64,000 bases of DNA from Calliopsis andreniformis. Lineage: Eukaryota; Arthropoda; Insecta; Hymenoptera; Andrenidae. Below, piece by piece: positions 23,746 through 35,579 of the stretch. How positions within the stretch are numbered: position 1 is the stretch's first letter; each line of letters begins with the position of its first letter. A model generated the notes under the pieces. The model did not search any database. It saw only the letters and a program-made list of their open reading frames with translations, and had not been told where the DNA came from. The position numbers and the translations under genes are program-made. The stretch covers positions 15,850,961 through 15,914,960 of the forward strand of contig NC_135071.1 in the NCBI RefSeq assembly GCF_051401765.1, in the 5' to 3' direction.

Positions 23746-26700
23746 TTCATCCCAGCCATAAACATAAATTCACTCCCAGAGTTATAGATTCTTCGACAAT
23801 CTGATAACCATTCTAACATCACCCCAGAATCCAAAGGGTAATTTAAAGAAGAATTATGGTCCTACTTTCCAAAATCACCCTGCACAGTGGTGCACTAGAA
23901 GCATTCGTGTGCTCAAATATTCCACACATGCGAATCGGTTGCATCAGTTTCGCCGTGTGTCGATAACGCGGACAATCGTTATCACAGAGAGGAGAGAGCG
24001 CAGGCCACGGATCCTCGTGGCAGCCTCGAGTAGGATAATAGCTGAATGGCTTAATCCGCGGATTAAGGCGTACGACTCAGACACTGCAATTGATTGTAGC
24101 CTGTCTCGGTGAACCTCTATATGAGTTCGGTTTCAGCAGCCCCGAAAATTTATGACAGCGAATCGCTGCAAATCAGCGAGTAATCTATTCTCCTCGATTG
24201 GTACGATCCTCGGGGGCGATTAGGATTGTTCTCAGCCCTTGAAACTGAATATTCGCTGTTGAGTATATCATTCGTTGCAGGCCGAATATTAGTAGCTGAA
24301 GCCACTGGTTCCACGAAGAGGATATTATACGAAAATGTACGAGGTAGGTTTCGTACTTCAAACTCGGTCTGAATACTGTTAATGCGAGGCGAATTATATA
24401 TTTTATAAGTAAAATTAATTTGCAGGCCTCAGAGCTTCTGGAAGAAAAGCGTCTGGTTAAATATGGAAAATTATGGAAAGTACATTCAGATGGTTTACTG
24501 GAAATTGGGGCAAGTGTTTGACTGGACCTCAAGGGGTGCGACTTGGTATCGTTCCGAGAAGTGCTTTGAAGATTATTGTAAGGGTGACTGAATGTGAAGA
24601 ATAAGGGGAGAAATCAGTCCAAAAGGTAATATTGAAGATATTGAGAAATTGCTCGTTGCTGGAAAATTTCAAGAAATGTTATTATACTTTACTCTGCATT
24701 TCTCGCGGCTTTCCTGGAAATCTCGCTCTTTGCTTTTCATTGTACAAAGAGTTTATTGCATCCGCGAGGCGGGGATCGTTTTCAACGCGCCTGATAGACT
24801 TTCCGCGGATACGAAACGGAATTCCGCGACGCGGGGCGTGCTTAAGATCGTCTGCACGCGATAAAAACGTAAAAACTGCTGTCCTTGCTTTTAAACTCCC
24901 CAATCCCATTCGCTTCATTTCCCAGGATGCGCGACTGCACGGATAGGAAGCACGTACACCGTCTCAGATTTATAACGACTCGCATTATTATGGCTACAAG
25001 ACATGAAACTAACTTCGCGATCTTTTTGCTTTTACCTATCTATTGAAACTTTTCAGCGATTTTATTGTACTTCAGCAGAATTGAAACCCTTTATTTTAAC
25101 AACTTGGAAGAAAAGCAACGAAATGGGTAATGTCAGAAAGAAAGAGAACGGAATATTAATTCCTTGCTCCCTGCAAGTAGTATAGCTCAACCATTAATCG
25201 GAAAATACTATGTTCTGTATTACTAGTCCACAGATAACTAAATCTAACTGGAAATTCTCTAACATTATTTTCCCCCAATTCTTCCTTCCTCTTCTGCAGC
25301 CCCATCCATTTACCCTTAATTCCTCCCAACCCTCAGTCACCTCCCTCTCATAACAAAAAACAGAGATCACTCTCACATTACATCACCCCCACATGACTTC
25401 CCCAGAAATGTTTTCGTCCATCAATTCCCACAAAATACAGGAAAAATAGAAGAAGCCACTCGCCAGCTCGCGGGGGAAAAAGGCCCAATTACCCATCGTG
25501 TCACGGTCGAGGCTTGCCTTGAAGCCATGCACGACATGCCTGAGTACGATTATAATCCGCTGGCTCTCAGCCAAAATCACGTGCAGAGCCATTTTTGTGG
25601 CCCTCCCTCGATACTCTCCAGGTATCCATACGATACGAGACGCTTCGCCGCGCTGAGGAGAGATAATTAAACTAACAATGTCGCGATCCTTCCTGGCATC
25701 TCTCCGTTTCCCTCTGCTCTTCATCCCTTTTTCGTTCCCCTTCTTTCCTGGCCCGGATCTCGCTTAATGACGACGGAAGTAGATTCGTTTCGTGCACGTC
25801 GAGCACGCTCTCTTGAGAATAAGCAAATTACCGCTCCTTCCTCGTGGTTGCGCATCCTTGCGCGATCACGACGAAGCTGAGGTTCTCAGCGTGTCGAATC
25901 TGTGGGCTCGTTTAGGCTTTGAGTTTAAATCGTAGCTGTTCCACCGTGAAAATTATTATTCGCATCTCTGTTTGCGGGAGGAATTATTCTAGGTTATTAA
26001 TTTTCTGAATTGGGTACTGGGAAACATCTTCACCTCTTGGAATCGAAGGAGCGTTAATCCTTGAATACCAGACGTAGTATTCGGCACCATCGTGAGACTT
26101 TAGAATTAGTATATTTTAAAGACTGTGGTGTGAGCGACAAGGTGGTGATTTTGTGGCAAGAATTAAATCAATAATTATTGACTACTACTGTAGTCTGACT
26201 AGTGAAGTGACTTAATCTACTGTAAAGTAGAAATATTCCCTTTAATGTATATATCTCAAATGTTTTAAGTTTGTATTTTCCTGATCTCGTAATAAGTAAT
26301 TTAATCTCAATTTCCTTTAGTAAAAGAAATAGAAAATGAATAGAAAAATTAAGTCAACAAATTTTTTCCAGATCTGAACCTCCTTTTTTCCTTTCTTTTT
26401 TTGTACAATCACCACCTTCCTGTTTCCCACCACTGGTTTTCCAATACTCTGTATATTTTCATATGTATGAATTCTAACATGAATAGATATATTATCAGTG
26501 TCAAAAAACGTTTATCTTTCTTTTGGAAAACTAACTTTTAATAAAATGGGACAGCTATTTCATTACAGATGCAAGAAACTAATCAGAAAAGTGATTTTCA
26601 TTAAAGTAATCTGTCTTCAAAGTAACTTTCACTTATCACATCCCCTGTAATCAATCTCCTTTCCAATAATTGAAATGAAAACTGTAATCAAGATCTATTG

Positions 26701-28563
26701 TGTTTCCAGGTAAGACACGCGTGCAATTCTCTACGTAACTCATGGCAGCCCCATAGTGTGCATTCCCGTGACGTTTATGGTTCCAGAAGCGAGCTACTTT
26801 CTGCACACGGTGCCATCTACTATGCAGGACGTTACCCAGGCGTTTTATCATCGTCCTCGATAAGCTTCTTATCGTCAGCTGGCTTTTTCCTCAGTTTCAG
26901 AGTAGAGTATCTGTCGGTACAGGGGTGGCTTCGCTGCTTAGAGCTTGCTTCCGTCTGATGCTCCAACCCCCAGTCAGGTGGCAGCACCAGCGCCTCGTTG
27001 ACAAGAAGACTCGATCGGGGAACGAACTTTAAACACTTGCATCCCCTTAACCCTTGTCAACCCCCAGTACAAATACTCGAAACTCCACGAAACACAAACT
27101 TTACGATATGGAAACAATTACATTACAAATCTCACAGGCTTAACGAATAATCTTATCCTCATCTAAACAATCTGTACACCTGGTTCTCAAACTTGCTCGA
27201 AGTTACATCTCCTAGAGAACTTTAAAAGAGGGAGGGGTGTGCTCACATAACGGATCCTAATTTGCAATGGAACGAAAATTCAGAACTGATCAAGGCCAGA
27301 GGGTACACCAGTCGCAGGAGAGGGGTAGTAAACAGAAGAGTTTGAGAACCAGAGGAAGAAGCAATCCCAGCGAGCCAGACGAGCTCGCGTTTATTGAGGG
27401 GCGAGAGTAAAGAAAGGGACAAGAAAAAACCCAGGGGGAGGGTTGCTGGGCGGCCAGTCTCGCGTGCGAAGCAGGGAATTGAAATTCCCCGTGGGTGGGT
27501 GTGTTAACAAGGTGACAGCGCAACGGGAGGCCAAACACGAAGAAAACATGGAACGCAGCCCAACTAGGTGCATCGCGTGGAGGTCTGTGTCACACAGAAC
27601 AGACGCGTGCTCTGGATCGCGGAACAACGATCGGTTGGATCATCAACGATACAAGCAGCAGAGACAACGACACAGCGACGCCTGACAACAGAACGCTTTT
27701 CGTTTTCAGACTCGGTGATTTGTCGACCAACGCTCGCGCGGAAAGAATCCTGGATGCTGTCGATCGAGATTCTGAGGACGACTCGTGGCCCTCGTTTGAG
27801 TAGATTTTGGGGCAATAAACGTGGAAAGAAGTGAGAGGAATATTGTGGAGAGGATTTTGTAGAGGGTTTGAATTTTGATTTGGGACTGTACCAACTTTGA
27901 AATGAGGACAGAATGTTTTCAGAGGGTTTCAGAGAGATTCACCTTGACTCATTGATCGTGATCTTACATGAGAAATAATGAGGTAACAAGTTTATAGCAA
28001 AATAATAGTGTGCTAAATTGAAAACAAATTAGACTTTCTGACACACTATGATTTCACAGTATATAAAATTAGAAACTAGTTGTAAGCTTGCAGAAATAGC
28101 AGTGTATTTAAAACCTTGAGGACGATTTTAAGTTCATCTCGAAAATATTATCACAGAAATCATAATATGTTTTTTACTCCTCGAACATTGAGAAAGCCAT
28201 CCTCGTCTGAAACCTCCTCAAACCTCTTCAAACCATCTCAAACCAGCGCGATTCCAGCATTCTCCGCAGCCCCACACTTCTCACCTCATTTTTCACGTAG
28301 CTCCCCCTAAAAGCGGCTCGACGATTCCCAGCGAACAGAATTCTTTTTCACAGCATCCAGGTTCTTATCGCGCGGCGTGAAAGCATGATAAACGTGGCGC
28401 AGAGATAAAGAAGGGAGAGTGGTTTCGAACAAGACCAAAGGAGGCTGTGAACGACGACGAGTGGAGGCATGTGCATGGTCGAGGGATGGTTCTAGCGGCT
28501 GGGGTTGTGTGGATGCGTGGCAACCCCGTTGTTTGATCGGTATCGAGCGTGGTTGAGGCTTAC

Positions 28564-28834
28564 CTGTCGGAACTGTCGAATCCCGCCATTGATCCGCAAC
28601 GAGTCCGCGGCGATGCCAGCGATTCCGTCGCCTGGCTCGCGCAGCTGCCGCAGGGAGGCAGCACTCGGCGCCGTTCCGCCGTGCAGGGGGCAACAACATC
28701 CGGAACAACAGCACGCCGACGCTTCCGGTTGCGAGCTCTGCCGTATTATGCGAGCGCTGGGCGAGGTTGTAACGAGAACTGGCGGCGGGGGGGCCTGGCA
28801 GGGGCAACAGTGGTGGCCGCTCTTCACGCTCTCT
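28564..28834 (-). CDS. SK: SK potassium channel, second coding exon
   Basis: This 271-nt exon is bounded by an acceptor (TGTTACAG/AG) and a consensus donor (CGACAG/GTAAGC). Its first base completes the split Arg codon 157 of the upstream exon. The remaining 270 nt give residues 158-247 in an open frame and end in phase 0. In order it encodes CCPC (166-169), a proline run, a serine-rich linker, CCCSGCCC (198-205), then LRQLREPGDGIAGIAA followed by DSLRINGGIRQFRQ. That last block matches my memory of the region just before the first membrane helix of Drosophila SK. GC content and third-position GC are far above the flanks. The Cys clusters could be lipidation or metal sites (inference). The next exon should start in phase 0; I did not find it in the remaining 28.5 kb. 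Confidence 0.75.
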
Positions 28835-29180
28835 CTGTAACATACGGGTAGGGACGGTGTTATTGACAGTCTGCGTTAAGGAACATGTCAAGTGAATATT
28901 GAGTGATTGAATTAGGCGCTGAAGGGGTTTACAGTGTCAACGGTAGCCTTTGATTAGGGGATTTTCGAGGTGGATCGTGAGGAGAGGAGGTTGGGGTTGT
29001 TCGAGGTGGAGGGGATGAAAAGTGTATCGACAGGACAGGATGAGTACTGACAGGTGTTTGGATATGTTATAGAGGTAACTTCTGCTTCTTGGAGTTCTGT
29101 CTGTGATTAAGTATGTAGGTGCATTTCTTTCGAAAACTTGGATAAATTGTATAAACTTTTATGTAGAGAATAATTTAGTA

Positions 29181-29504
29181 AGTAGTATAACACTGAGTAT
29201 GATCAGATATTCGATAAGTAGTATAGCCCTGATTATGATGAGACAGTCGATAAATAGTATAACCCTGGCTGTGATCAGAAGTTCTGTAAGTAGTATAACC
29301 CTGACTTGGATCAGACATTTGGTAGGCAATATAACCCTGAGTGTGATCAGATATTGGGTAAGTAGTGAAAGTCTGACTAAGGCGAGACATCCGATAAGTA
29401 GTATAACACTGACTGTAGGCAAGCATTCGGTAAGTAGTATAACCCTGGCTATGATGAGACGTTCAACATGCAGTATAACCCTAAATATGGTCAGACACGC
29501 CAGG
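29181..29504. repeat. 36-bp minisatellite, nine units
   Basis: Nine units start at 29181 and then every 36 nt to 29469. The consensus begins AGTAGTATAACCCTG and ends in ATGATCAGACATTCGGTA-like sequence. Units differ at several positions, so the array is old or gene conversion is weak. The period is divisible by three, and open frames on both strands follow from it (12-residue repeats such as SSITLxMIRxxV). I treat these as non-coding because there is no conserved start and the sequence sits inside the SK intron. Confidence 0.9.
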
Positions 29505-30804
29505 AGCAATAAAAATTGCAAGGAAATGAAATACGTCAGACGAAATCAGTTAGAGTTATATATCCATAAGTAGATAAGTCCAAGAAATGCTAGACACAAT
29601 TCCAAGCTTGTACCGAATACACCAAAATGTATCAGACAGCACCAAAAGCTTCAATTATCAAACTACCTTCCAGTATCTCATAATAAGGTTCACAGAATCA
29701 ACAGAGGAATCGTTACAACGATATTAGAATCATCAAGGGAAGAATGCAGTTAAAGATCTAGAAGTTGAGCTTATTCAAGAAACTAACTTTCGCCTGAGTC
29801 CCCAGCCAGCACTTTTGATCGTACTTTAATTAAATCGAGCTCCGAAACTTCATCCTTCCAAGTAATCCTGTCATATTTCATTTCTGGAAAGCTGCTTTTC
29901 CAACCTAAGACATCCCTAAATAAAATCCACTGTCCATTATTAAATAGCCACGCAGATTCTGCATGACACAACGTCCGATCGAAATCCCATAAAATCCGCT
30001 AAACACCAACCCCCGACGACAGGTTCGATTATTGCCAAGAGCTCCACTTAATAACCTTATAATATTAACACGGCAACATCGATCAGCTGAACGCATTGCA
30101 CTAATGAAATTTCGCCTAATGAACGGGAGACAGCATTGTCAAGTTCGGCCATTGGGAGGTAATTACCTTGTACAACTGATAAACACGTTGAATGCCGATG
30201 GAACCTACAATAGCCAACAGGCGGACCCATGGATTTCAACGACGGCTTGACGCATGGAATAGCCAGTAGCCTAGTATCGATGCAAACCATCGCGATATGC
30301 AGGCATAATAACCGACACGAGAAGAATTTGAATATGCAAATCGCGATACGACGGACGTTGTTAGGAGGACCTGTTTGAATAATTCACACGACTGCGCTCC
30401 AGCTAGGGTGAGCCGAAATTTAACGAAGTTGTATTATTAATCGCGAATAAGATCGTTGTGTACGCGTGTACGAAATGGGCCCATCCGCTGCGACTAATTT
30501 GCAAGTCGCTTACACACTTCGACTTTCGCGCAAGCAAACATTAGCTTACAAATAAGGAGGTTAACGGGGTACAAATGTGGATCGCGTTACTGGAATATGG
30601 TAATTGGGCACAACTTTTCGCATTTGATTACCTGACGAACGCGCTGTTCGCGCCTTGACGGCGTTGCAGGCACATTTGGCGAAAACTCGGTTGGAAGAAA
30701 CCATCCCTGTCTCCAATGGTGAAGATGAGCTTTGCTGGAGACAGGGGGATGGTTGAAAGAGACTTGAGAATTGTCTTCGTGAAACTTCTTTGAGAATTGG
30801 AGGT

Positions 30805-30925
30805 TTTGAAATATTCAAATACTTAGGTATATCAAATTTTAAATATTCAAATATTTAAATATTCAAATATTCAAATACTCATTTAAAGTTTCAAATTTCC
30901 TAATCTTCAAGATTTCAAATCCTTC
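30805..30925. repeat. ATATTCAA tandem tract in SK intron 1
   Basis: Direct repetition of AATATTCAAATATT words with an 8-nt step, decaying at both sides. Confidence 0.7.
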
Positions 30926-33900
30926 ACACTATTAGCCATATTCTTCGAAAAGAGGGTGTTGGTGTATCCAGCTTGACGAGTCCTCAAGCTCGCAAAGACT
31001 CATTAGAAAGTGTGCGTTACGTTTCAAGAGTTCTCCTCGTCAGTGAAAAAGTGGTACAAGTGCATCTTTTTCGAAAAATGAGACAAGTGCAAGACACGAT
31101 GCATGAGACCTTTTGTAGAAATTCAACCCTTTCAACTATAATACTGACAATAATCATATCCATTACTTTGACTGCTTTTATACTTCTACTGTTAATAGTA
31201 AACTTCTGTTCCATCTGTTACACTTATATAAAGTGTCGAATTTGTCTATACTGTTTTTCCTTCCATAGTCAGTTACGATTATGTAAAGTATCGAATTTCC
31301 CAGTGCTCTTTTCCCCAGTATTTCTCTCTGTACTCACCCAGAAGTCACACGTAGGCGTAGCTGATTTATCTCGAGCCTCTCTCTCAATTTTTCCAAGACC
31401 CTCAAGATAAATTCGATAAAGAATATCGTGGAGGAACCTCGAAAAGCCTACTTCATCCTTTGCTGTACCCACGTTACTCCAAGGTACTCTGAATATTATA
31501 TGCTAGTCCATATGTTATTTCAATGGAAGCACCGTGCTGGCTCTATGCTGGCCCAGTGCTCCACGTTTCGACTGATCCCCTTTGCGGACGTTATACCTCG
31601 TAAACTCGATGACGTGCATTACGTTCGACTTTGTGCTTTACTGTCAAAAGAATAACGTTTATGTTTTATGATTGCAGACAGAGAGATTTCGCTCAACCCG
31701 ATTTATTGTCACTGAAAGAAATTTTGATGATATACTATCGGAACATTCCTCAAATCGATTGAAAAAGGAAAAACTAAGGATGGATGTTTTTATCCTCAAA
31801 GGGCAGGAAATACGCGATGGATCGCTAGAGACTCGTTTCTCTTCTACTCGGCTAGAAATGGGGAATCGACTTTCGCATGGACGATAATCGCGGGGATGCT
31901 GGCGGAACACAGTTTTCCGAGGATAAGGAACACACTTTCATCCTGCGATTCCGTGGGAATTAGAGAAGGATACGGGTGAAAATTGCTATTTTTAACCCTC
32001 TCCTCGACCACCTTTCATGTGGAGGTTTCATGGTCTTCTGAAGCAGCTTGCACGAATCGTCGTTCAATTGTTAAGAGAGGTACTCTGATCAGGAGGGGTT
32101 AAGAAATTGATTCGTTTTTATTGCTATCCTATATGGTATAATGTTGGAAAAGTGAGTACCTAGGAGGTACAACAAATTTAAAGCTCCTTCATAAACTTTT
32201 ACTCACAAAGATTGTCTCGAAAGAAACCCTTCAAAATGAAAATTCCCTCTACATTTCTACTGAAACTTTGATCACAGCGATTCGTACGACAGAAGAGATG
32301 GTGTTGGAAATTTCAGTCCCTTCACGGTCGAAGGGAGTTCAAAAGTGCCTCGAATGGTCCGAAGGGAGATCGATGGCATTGTATCTCTGCGATAAATAGC
32401 CCTTCAACGTGAGTATCGTTTAGATTTCATATTTTCCTGTTCACTTTCTCCCCTCTCCACGTAGTCACGGAATAAAAAGAAATATTGTCCAGTAAATAAC
32501 TTTCCGACGAAGGGAAGGAACATAATGCGAGCAAACGAATGAGAGCGATTCCAGAGATACAGTGCCGTAAATAGAGTTTCAGTCGGTGAGGCGAGTGAAG
32601 ATGGCTTTCGAAGGATATATGGCGGGAATCTAACGTGAAATAGGGTTGCGTGGGATATTTTGTATACACGAGAGACCTTTCCTGACGGCTCAGTGGCTTC
32701 GAACGAGCCGACCAGGGACAACTGGTGAAATTATTGCCGTCTATATATCACTGATGATTAAACAATCTTGCATCGCACTCCGTTCTCTTTGAACCAACTT
32801 TGTACTTTGCCGCGACAAGTTTACGATCTCTGACTCATACTTGTTGCTCTTTGCAAATTTCTTGAGGGTTATGTATTGCATTTCCTTTTTGTGCTTGGAA
32901 TTCGAGACGACTCACATTTTAAGGGACACTGTTTCAGATATAGTGGCGAACGGAGTGTAGTGATTGACTTGTACTACTGAAAAGTCTTGGTCAAATTGTA
33001 ATATGTTTTATATCGATGAATATTGTAAATTTTAATACATATTATGTTAGTGCATTGTCTCCTCTATAAATAGAGAAATATTTTAATTGTTTTAACCAGA
33101 GAATTTGAAGCTGAAAAAAAATTGTAAGTAGTACAGGTCAACCATGAAACCTCCACAGTGGAAAAAATTAAAGTTTGAAGTAATAAGTGTTCTGGCTCAG
33201 TAATGGTGATATTTAGAAATAATTTGTGTGCTAAAATTCTTGGAAGCTAGTGTATGAGAAGATCAATTACCTCAAAGTCTACAACTGTTTTAGAAGATCT
33301 TCCTAAATTTTCATCATCCAAATACAGTACTTGCAATCAGAAAATGGACTTAGAAATCCATTTCTCATATACCCGTCTATAAAACTAAACACAAGAACCA
33401 TTCTTAACACCATTTCCTCGTACTAAAGCCAAATATATCAAGGAGACCTCTCTAATTAAGAACCACAAATTTCTCCAAGCCCCAGACACGTCCCCTAAAG
33501 CACGGTCCAATGCACGATTCCCTGAATTATAGCGACATACTCTGTGCAAGAGGTCACGTGGCGCTTTGCCTTACTTGCGACGAGGCAGGCGACCATCGTA
33601 AATTCGGAAATTGGAAATAGCAACCCAGCTCTGGCAATACAAGTTGCTGGATCGTGGTGGATCTCGAAACGAGGTCGGGGCTTAACACTGTGAAGTTTTG
33701 TGAAGACCCGTGCGCGTAAAACCCTTTCAAGAAAACAGCCGAGGTTATTGGAGGAAAGGGATGAACGGCTAACTAAATTCTCTCGGAAGAATTTAACGTT
33801 TATTGTCGGTGAAAGATGTTGGCTCAAGTATATTGGAAAACCTTCGTGCCACTCAACAGAGGATCCGAGGAAAAAACTGGACTCGATTTTGTAGCGCTTA

Positions 33901-34845
33901 TGAAACTGAGTAATAACCAGTGTCTGAGCAACTAAGACGATTTTTTTCAGACAATACCTGTTCATGGTTAAGAAGAATTTATTGCTAAATAAAATACTAT
34001 TGTTTTTTTTTAGTTATAATTCTTTTTTAAAGAGACCACCATCTCCACAGAATCAATAGGTAGCTTAAGTTAAATTTCAGCATTTTGTATAGATTGTGTT
34101 ACCATAAATTCAATTAAAATAATATTAAAATAATATTCATCAACACACAAATAATAGAAACTGTATTACAAGAGGTTCGTCGTGTTGCATTCTATTGCAA
34201 CTCTCCTTCGATGTGCCCAGGTACAGTGTCGGAACTCCTAAACTTTACCAGTTACATAAATTGAAACTTTCCCAACAATATCATCTCAAACATTCTCGTG
34301 TCTCGCATTGTGTTTCGCCGGAGATTCACCCTGCAACTGTGGAGGTAGCCACAGATAGGGCGTAAATATTTCCAGGAAGCAGCTGTTAGATAGCCTTGGC
34401 TATGACCACCGAATGTGACTTTAATTGCGCGGCGAACAGTCCGATGTACAGTAATAGATTACACTAAGGCTCTGACTTATAAAGTGAACTAAAGAACTTC
34501 TGCACATACCCTAAGAGACACAATAGATGAAATAAGTATTATATAATACATATAAACGCGCCTTAAAACCACACCGATCTACTAGAATCCAACCTCAGAA
34601 ATGAGCCCCAAGACTATCACACAATTCCTGCTCTAAACCCTCCTCTCATAAATAATTCTACAGTTCCATAATCTAAATCTAGGTCAACACCAGCGCACAG
34701 TTCGCGAACAATGACTGCAGCAGCTCTTTATCGCCCTTACTTGACTTCTCCGTGAACACCAAGAGCAGCATTCGTCCACGTACGCGAGCAAACGATTTTC
34801 CAGGTAGCTGAATTTTCATGAGGCTTGGGAAGAGTCAATGCTCAC

Positions 34846-35357
34846 CTAGAGACACTCCTAGCCAGGTGCAACGCCGAAGAGGGCGCCAACGAGTCCCTCC
34901 TGTCGCACCGACACCTGTGCTGGTGCGCTGGCTGTCTGGAGCGATAAATAGTAGGCACGACTTGCTGGACCTGCGTTTGCGGCTGCGGCTGTGGCGGTTG
35001 TGGCGGCTGTGGCTGTAGCTGTGCCTCACCGTCGAGTCTGCAGTGCAGCTCGATGTCCGGTACCGATCTGGTCGCTGGATCCTCGGTGGTGCCGCTCTCC
35101 TCGGAGCCGCCGAGCCCCGAGACGGACAACTGTGGCGAGGCAACCAAAAAGGTTGCCCGATCCTGTCGCGTGAGCACCGGCTTGCCCTGAGACGCCGCGG
35201 CAACCACGACCGGCGGGGGTGGCGCCCTGCTGAGCAGGGCCGCCGTCTCCTCGCTGGAACCGTAATCGGTACCGTTACCACCCTCCTGAGAGCCGACATT
35301 GCTGTTTGTATTCATCTTGCGCCCGGGTTCTCCTGTGTCCCGTCACGTGGCCATTTC
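34846..35357 (-). CDS. SK: SK potassium channel, first coding exon (N-terminal cytoplasmic region)
   Basis: Translation starts at the ATG at 35315 and gives 156 codons plus two bases of a split codon. I chose this ATG because an in-frame TGA lies 30 nt upstream and A is at -3. The exon ends at 34846 in a strong donor (TCTAG/GTGAGC). A possible acceptor (TTGTTTCAG/G) at 35358 would make 35316-35357 5' UTR. Visible in the protein: an acidic-serine motif YGSSEETAALL (residues 18-28), a P/V/A stretch (32-41), a second acidic serine patch SEESGTTEDP (71-80), a Pro-Gln repeat (100-116), a basic-Cys patch HRCRCDRR (133-140), then a serine-rich end. No membrane segment is present, as expected for the long SK N-terminus. 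SK channels are tetrameric, calmodulin-gated K+ channels that produce afterhyperpolarisation. I made the assignment from memory of insect SK proteins, mostly on exon 2; the coding status is firmer than the name. Confidence 0.75.
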
Positions 35358-35579
35358 CTGAAACAATTCCCACTGGTTAGTGTCGGTTCTGTTCTTCGTG
35401 GGATTCCGAGGGTCGCGCATTGGGGCTGGGAATATGACTGGGCTTGTGGTTGATCCAATGATCGGTCAAGGTTTTGTGAGTTTGCAGGTCATGTGTCGAT
35501 GAAGTAAATTACATGTGATATTTGTGTTATATCAGAAATTTGCAATATTCTAGTATGTGAAATTTTCGATACTTAGATA
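35358..35579. other. Sequence between SK exon 1 and the MITE
   Basis: This is the upstream intron or 5' flank of SK. It begins with the putative acceptor polypyrimidine region and becomes AT-rich. I see no second exon or core promoter here. Confidence 0.3.

Larger units (their letters stand above)
1..28563 (-). other. Probable SK intron 2 or downstream intronic DNA
   Basis: If the SK exons continue leftward, this whole span is transcribed intron unless it hides exons shorter than I can recognise. I looked on the minus strand for the S1-S6 helices, the GFGDIVP-type pore signature and the calmodulin-binding segment, and found none. Apart from the items listed separately, it is AT-rich sequence with GC-richer patches at 2.1-2.6, 5.7-6.1, 6.7-7.2, 12.1-12.6, 14.5-14.75, 20.5-20.85, 22.0-22.3, 22.7-23.2, 24.7-24.95, 25.4-25.9, 26.7-27.0 and 27.3-27.8 kb. 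Open frames in those patches run on both strands, which is what low stop-codon density alone produces. Those patches are reasonable candidates for conserved non-coding or regulatory elements. Confidence 0.4.
28835..34845 (-). other. Intron between SK coding exons 1 and 2
   Basis: This 6.0-kb phase-2 intron begins GTGAGC at 34845 and ends with a weakly pyrimidine-rich acceptor. A second acceptor (CTTAACGCAG/A) 36 nt earlier is also in phase and frame. The intron holds the nine-unit 36-bp minisatellite (29181-29504) and an ATTCAAATATT tract near 30.8 kb. It also holds a plus-strand frame (about 31078-31410) with a hydrophobic stretch that resembles no family I know. Otherwise I see unstructured AT-rich DNA with mixed CG-containing patches (30.0-30.7, 33.5-33.9, 34.3-34.45 kb) that may be regulatory. 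Confidence 0.6.

Noticed and set aside
28307..28891. A 194-codon minus frame and two plus frames across SK exon 2
   Set aside because: The long minus frame is in the wrong phase for exon 1 and reads through a consensus donor; the plus frames are complements of coding sequence.
29103..29573. A 156-codon repeat protein in the 36-bp array
   Set aside because: The frame exists because a 36-nt unit without stops is repeated. There is no good start, both strands are equally open, and it lies in an intron.
30973..31410. Plus-strand frame with a strongly hydrophobic segment
   Set aside because: The frame opens at TTG, and the hydrophobic stretch comes from ATA/CTT-rich AT sequence. No family match or splice sites were seen.
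34835..35453. Plus-strand and alternate minus-strand open frames over SK exon 1
   Set aside because: They are shadows of the GC-rich coding exon. Only the 34842-35315 minus frame has the right splice phase and continues into exon 2.
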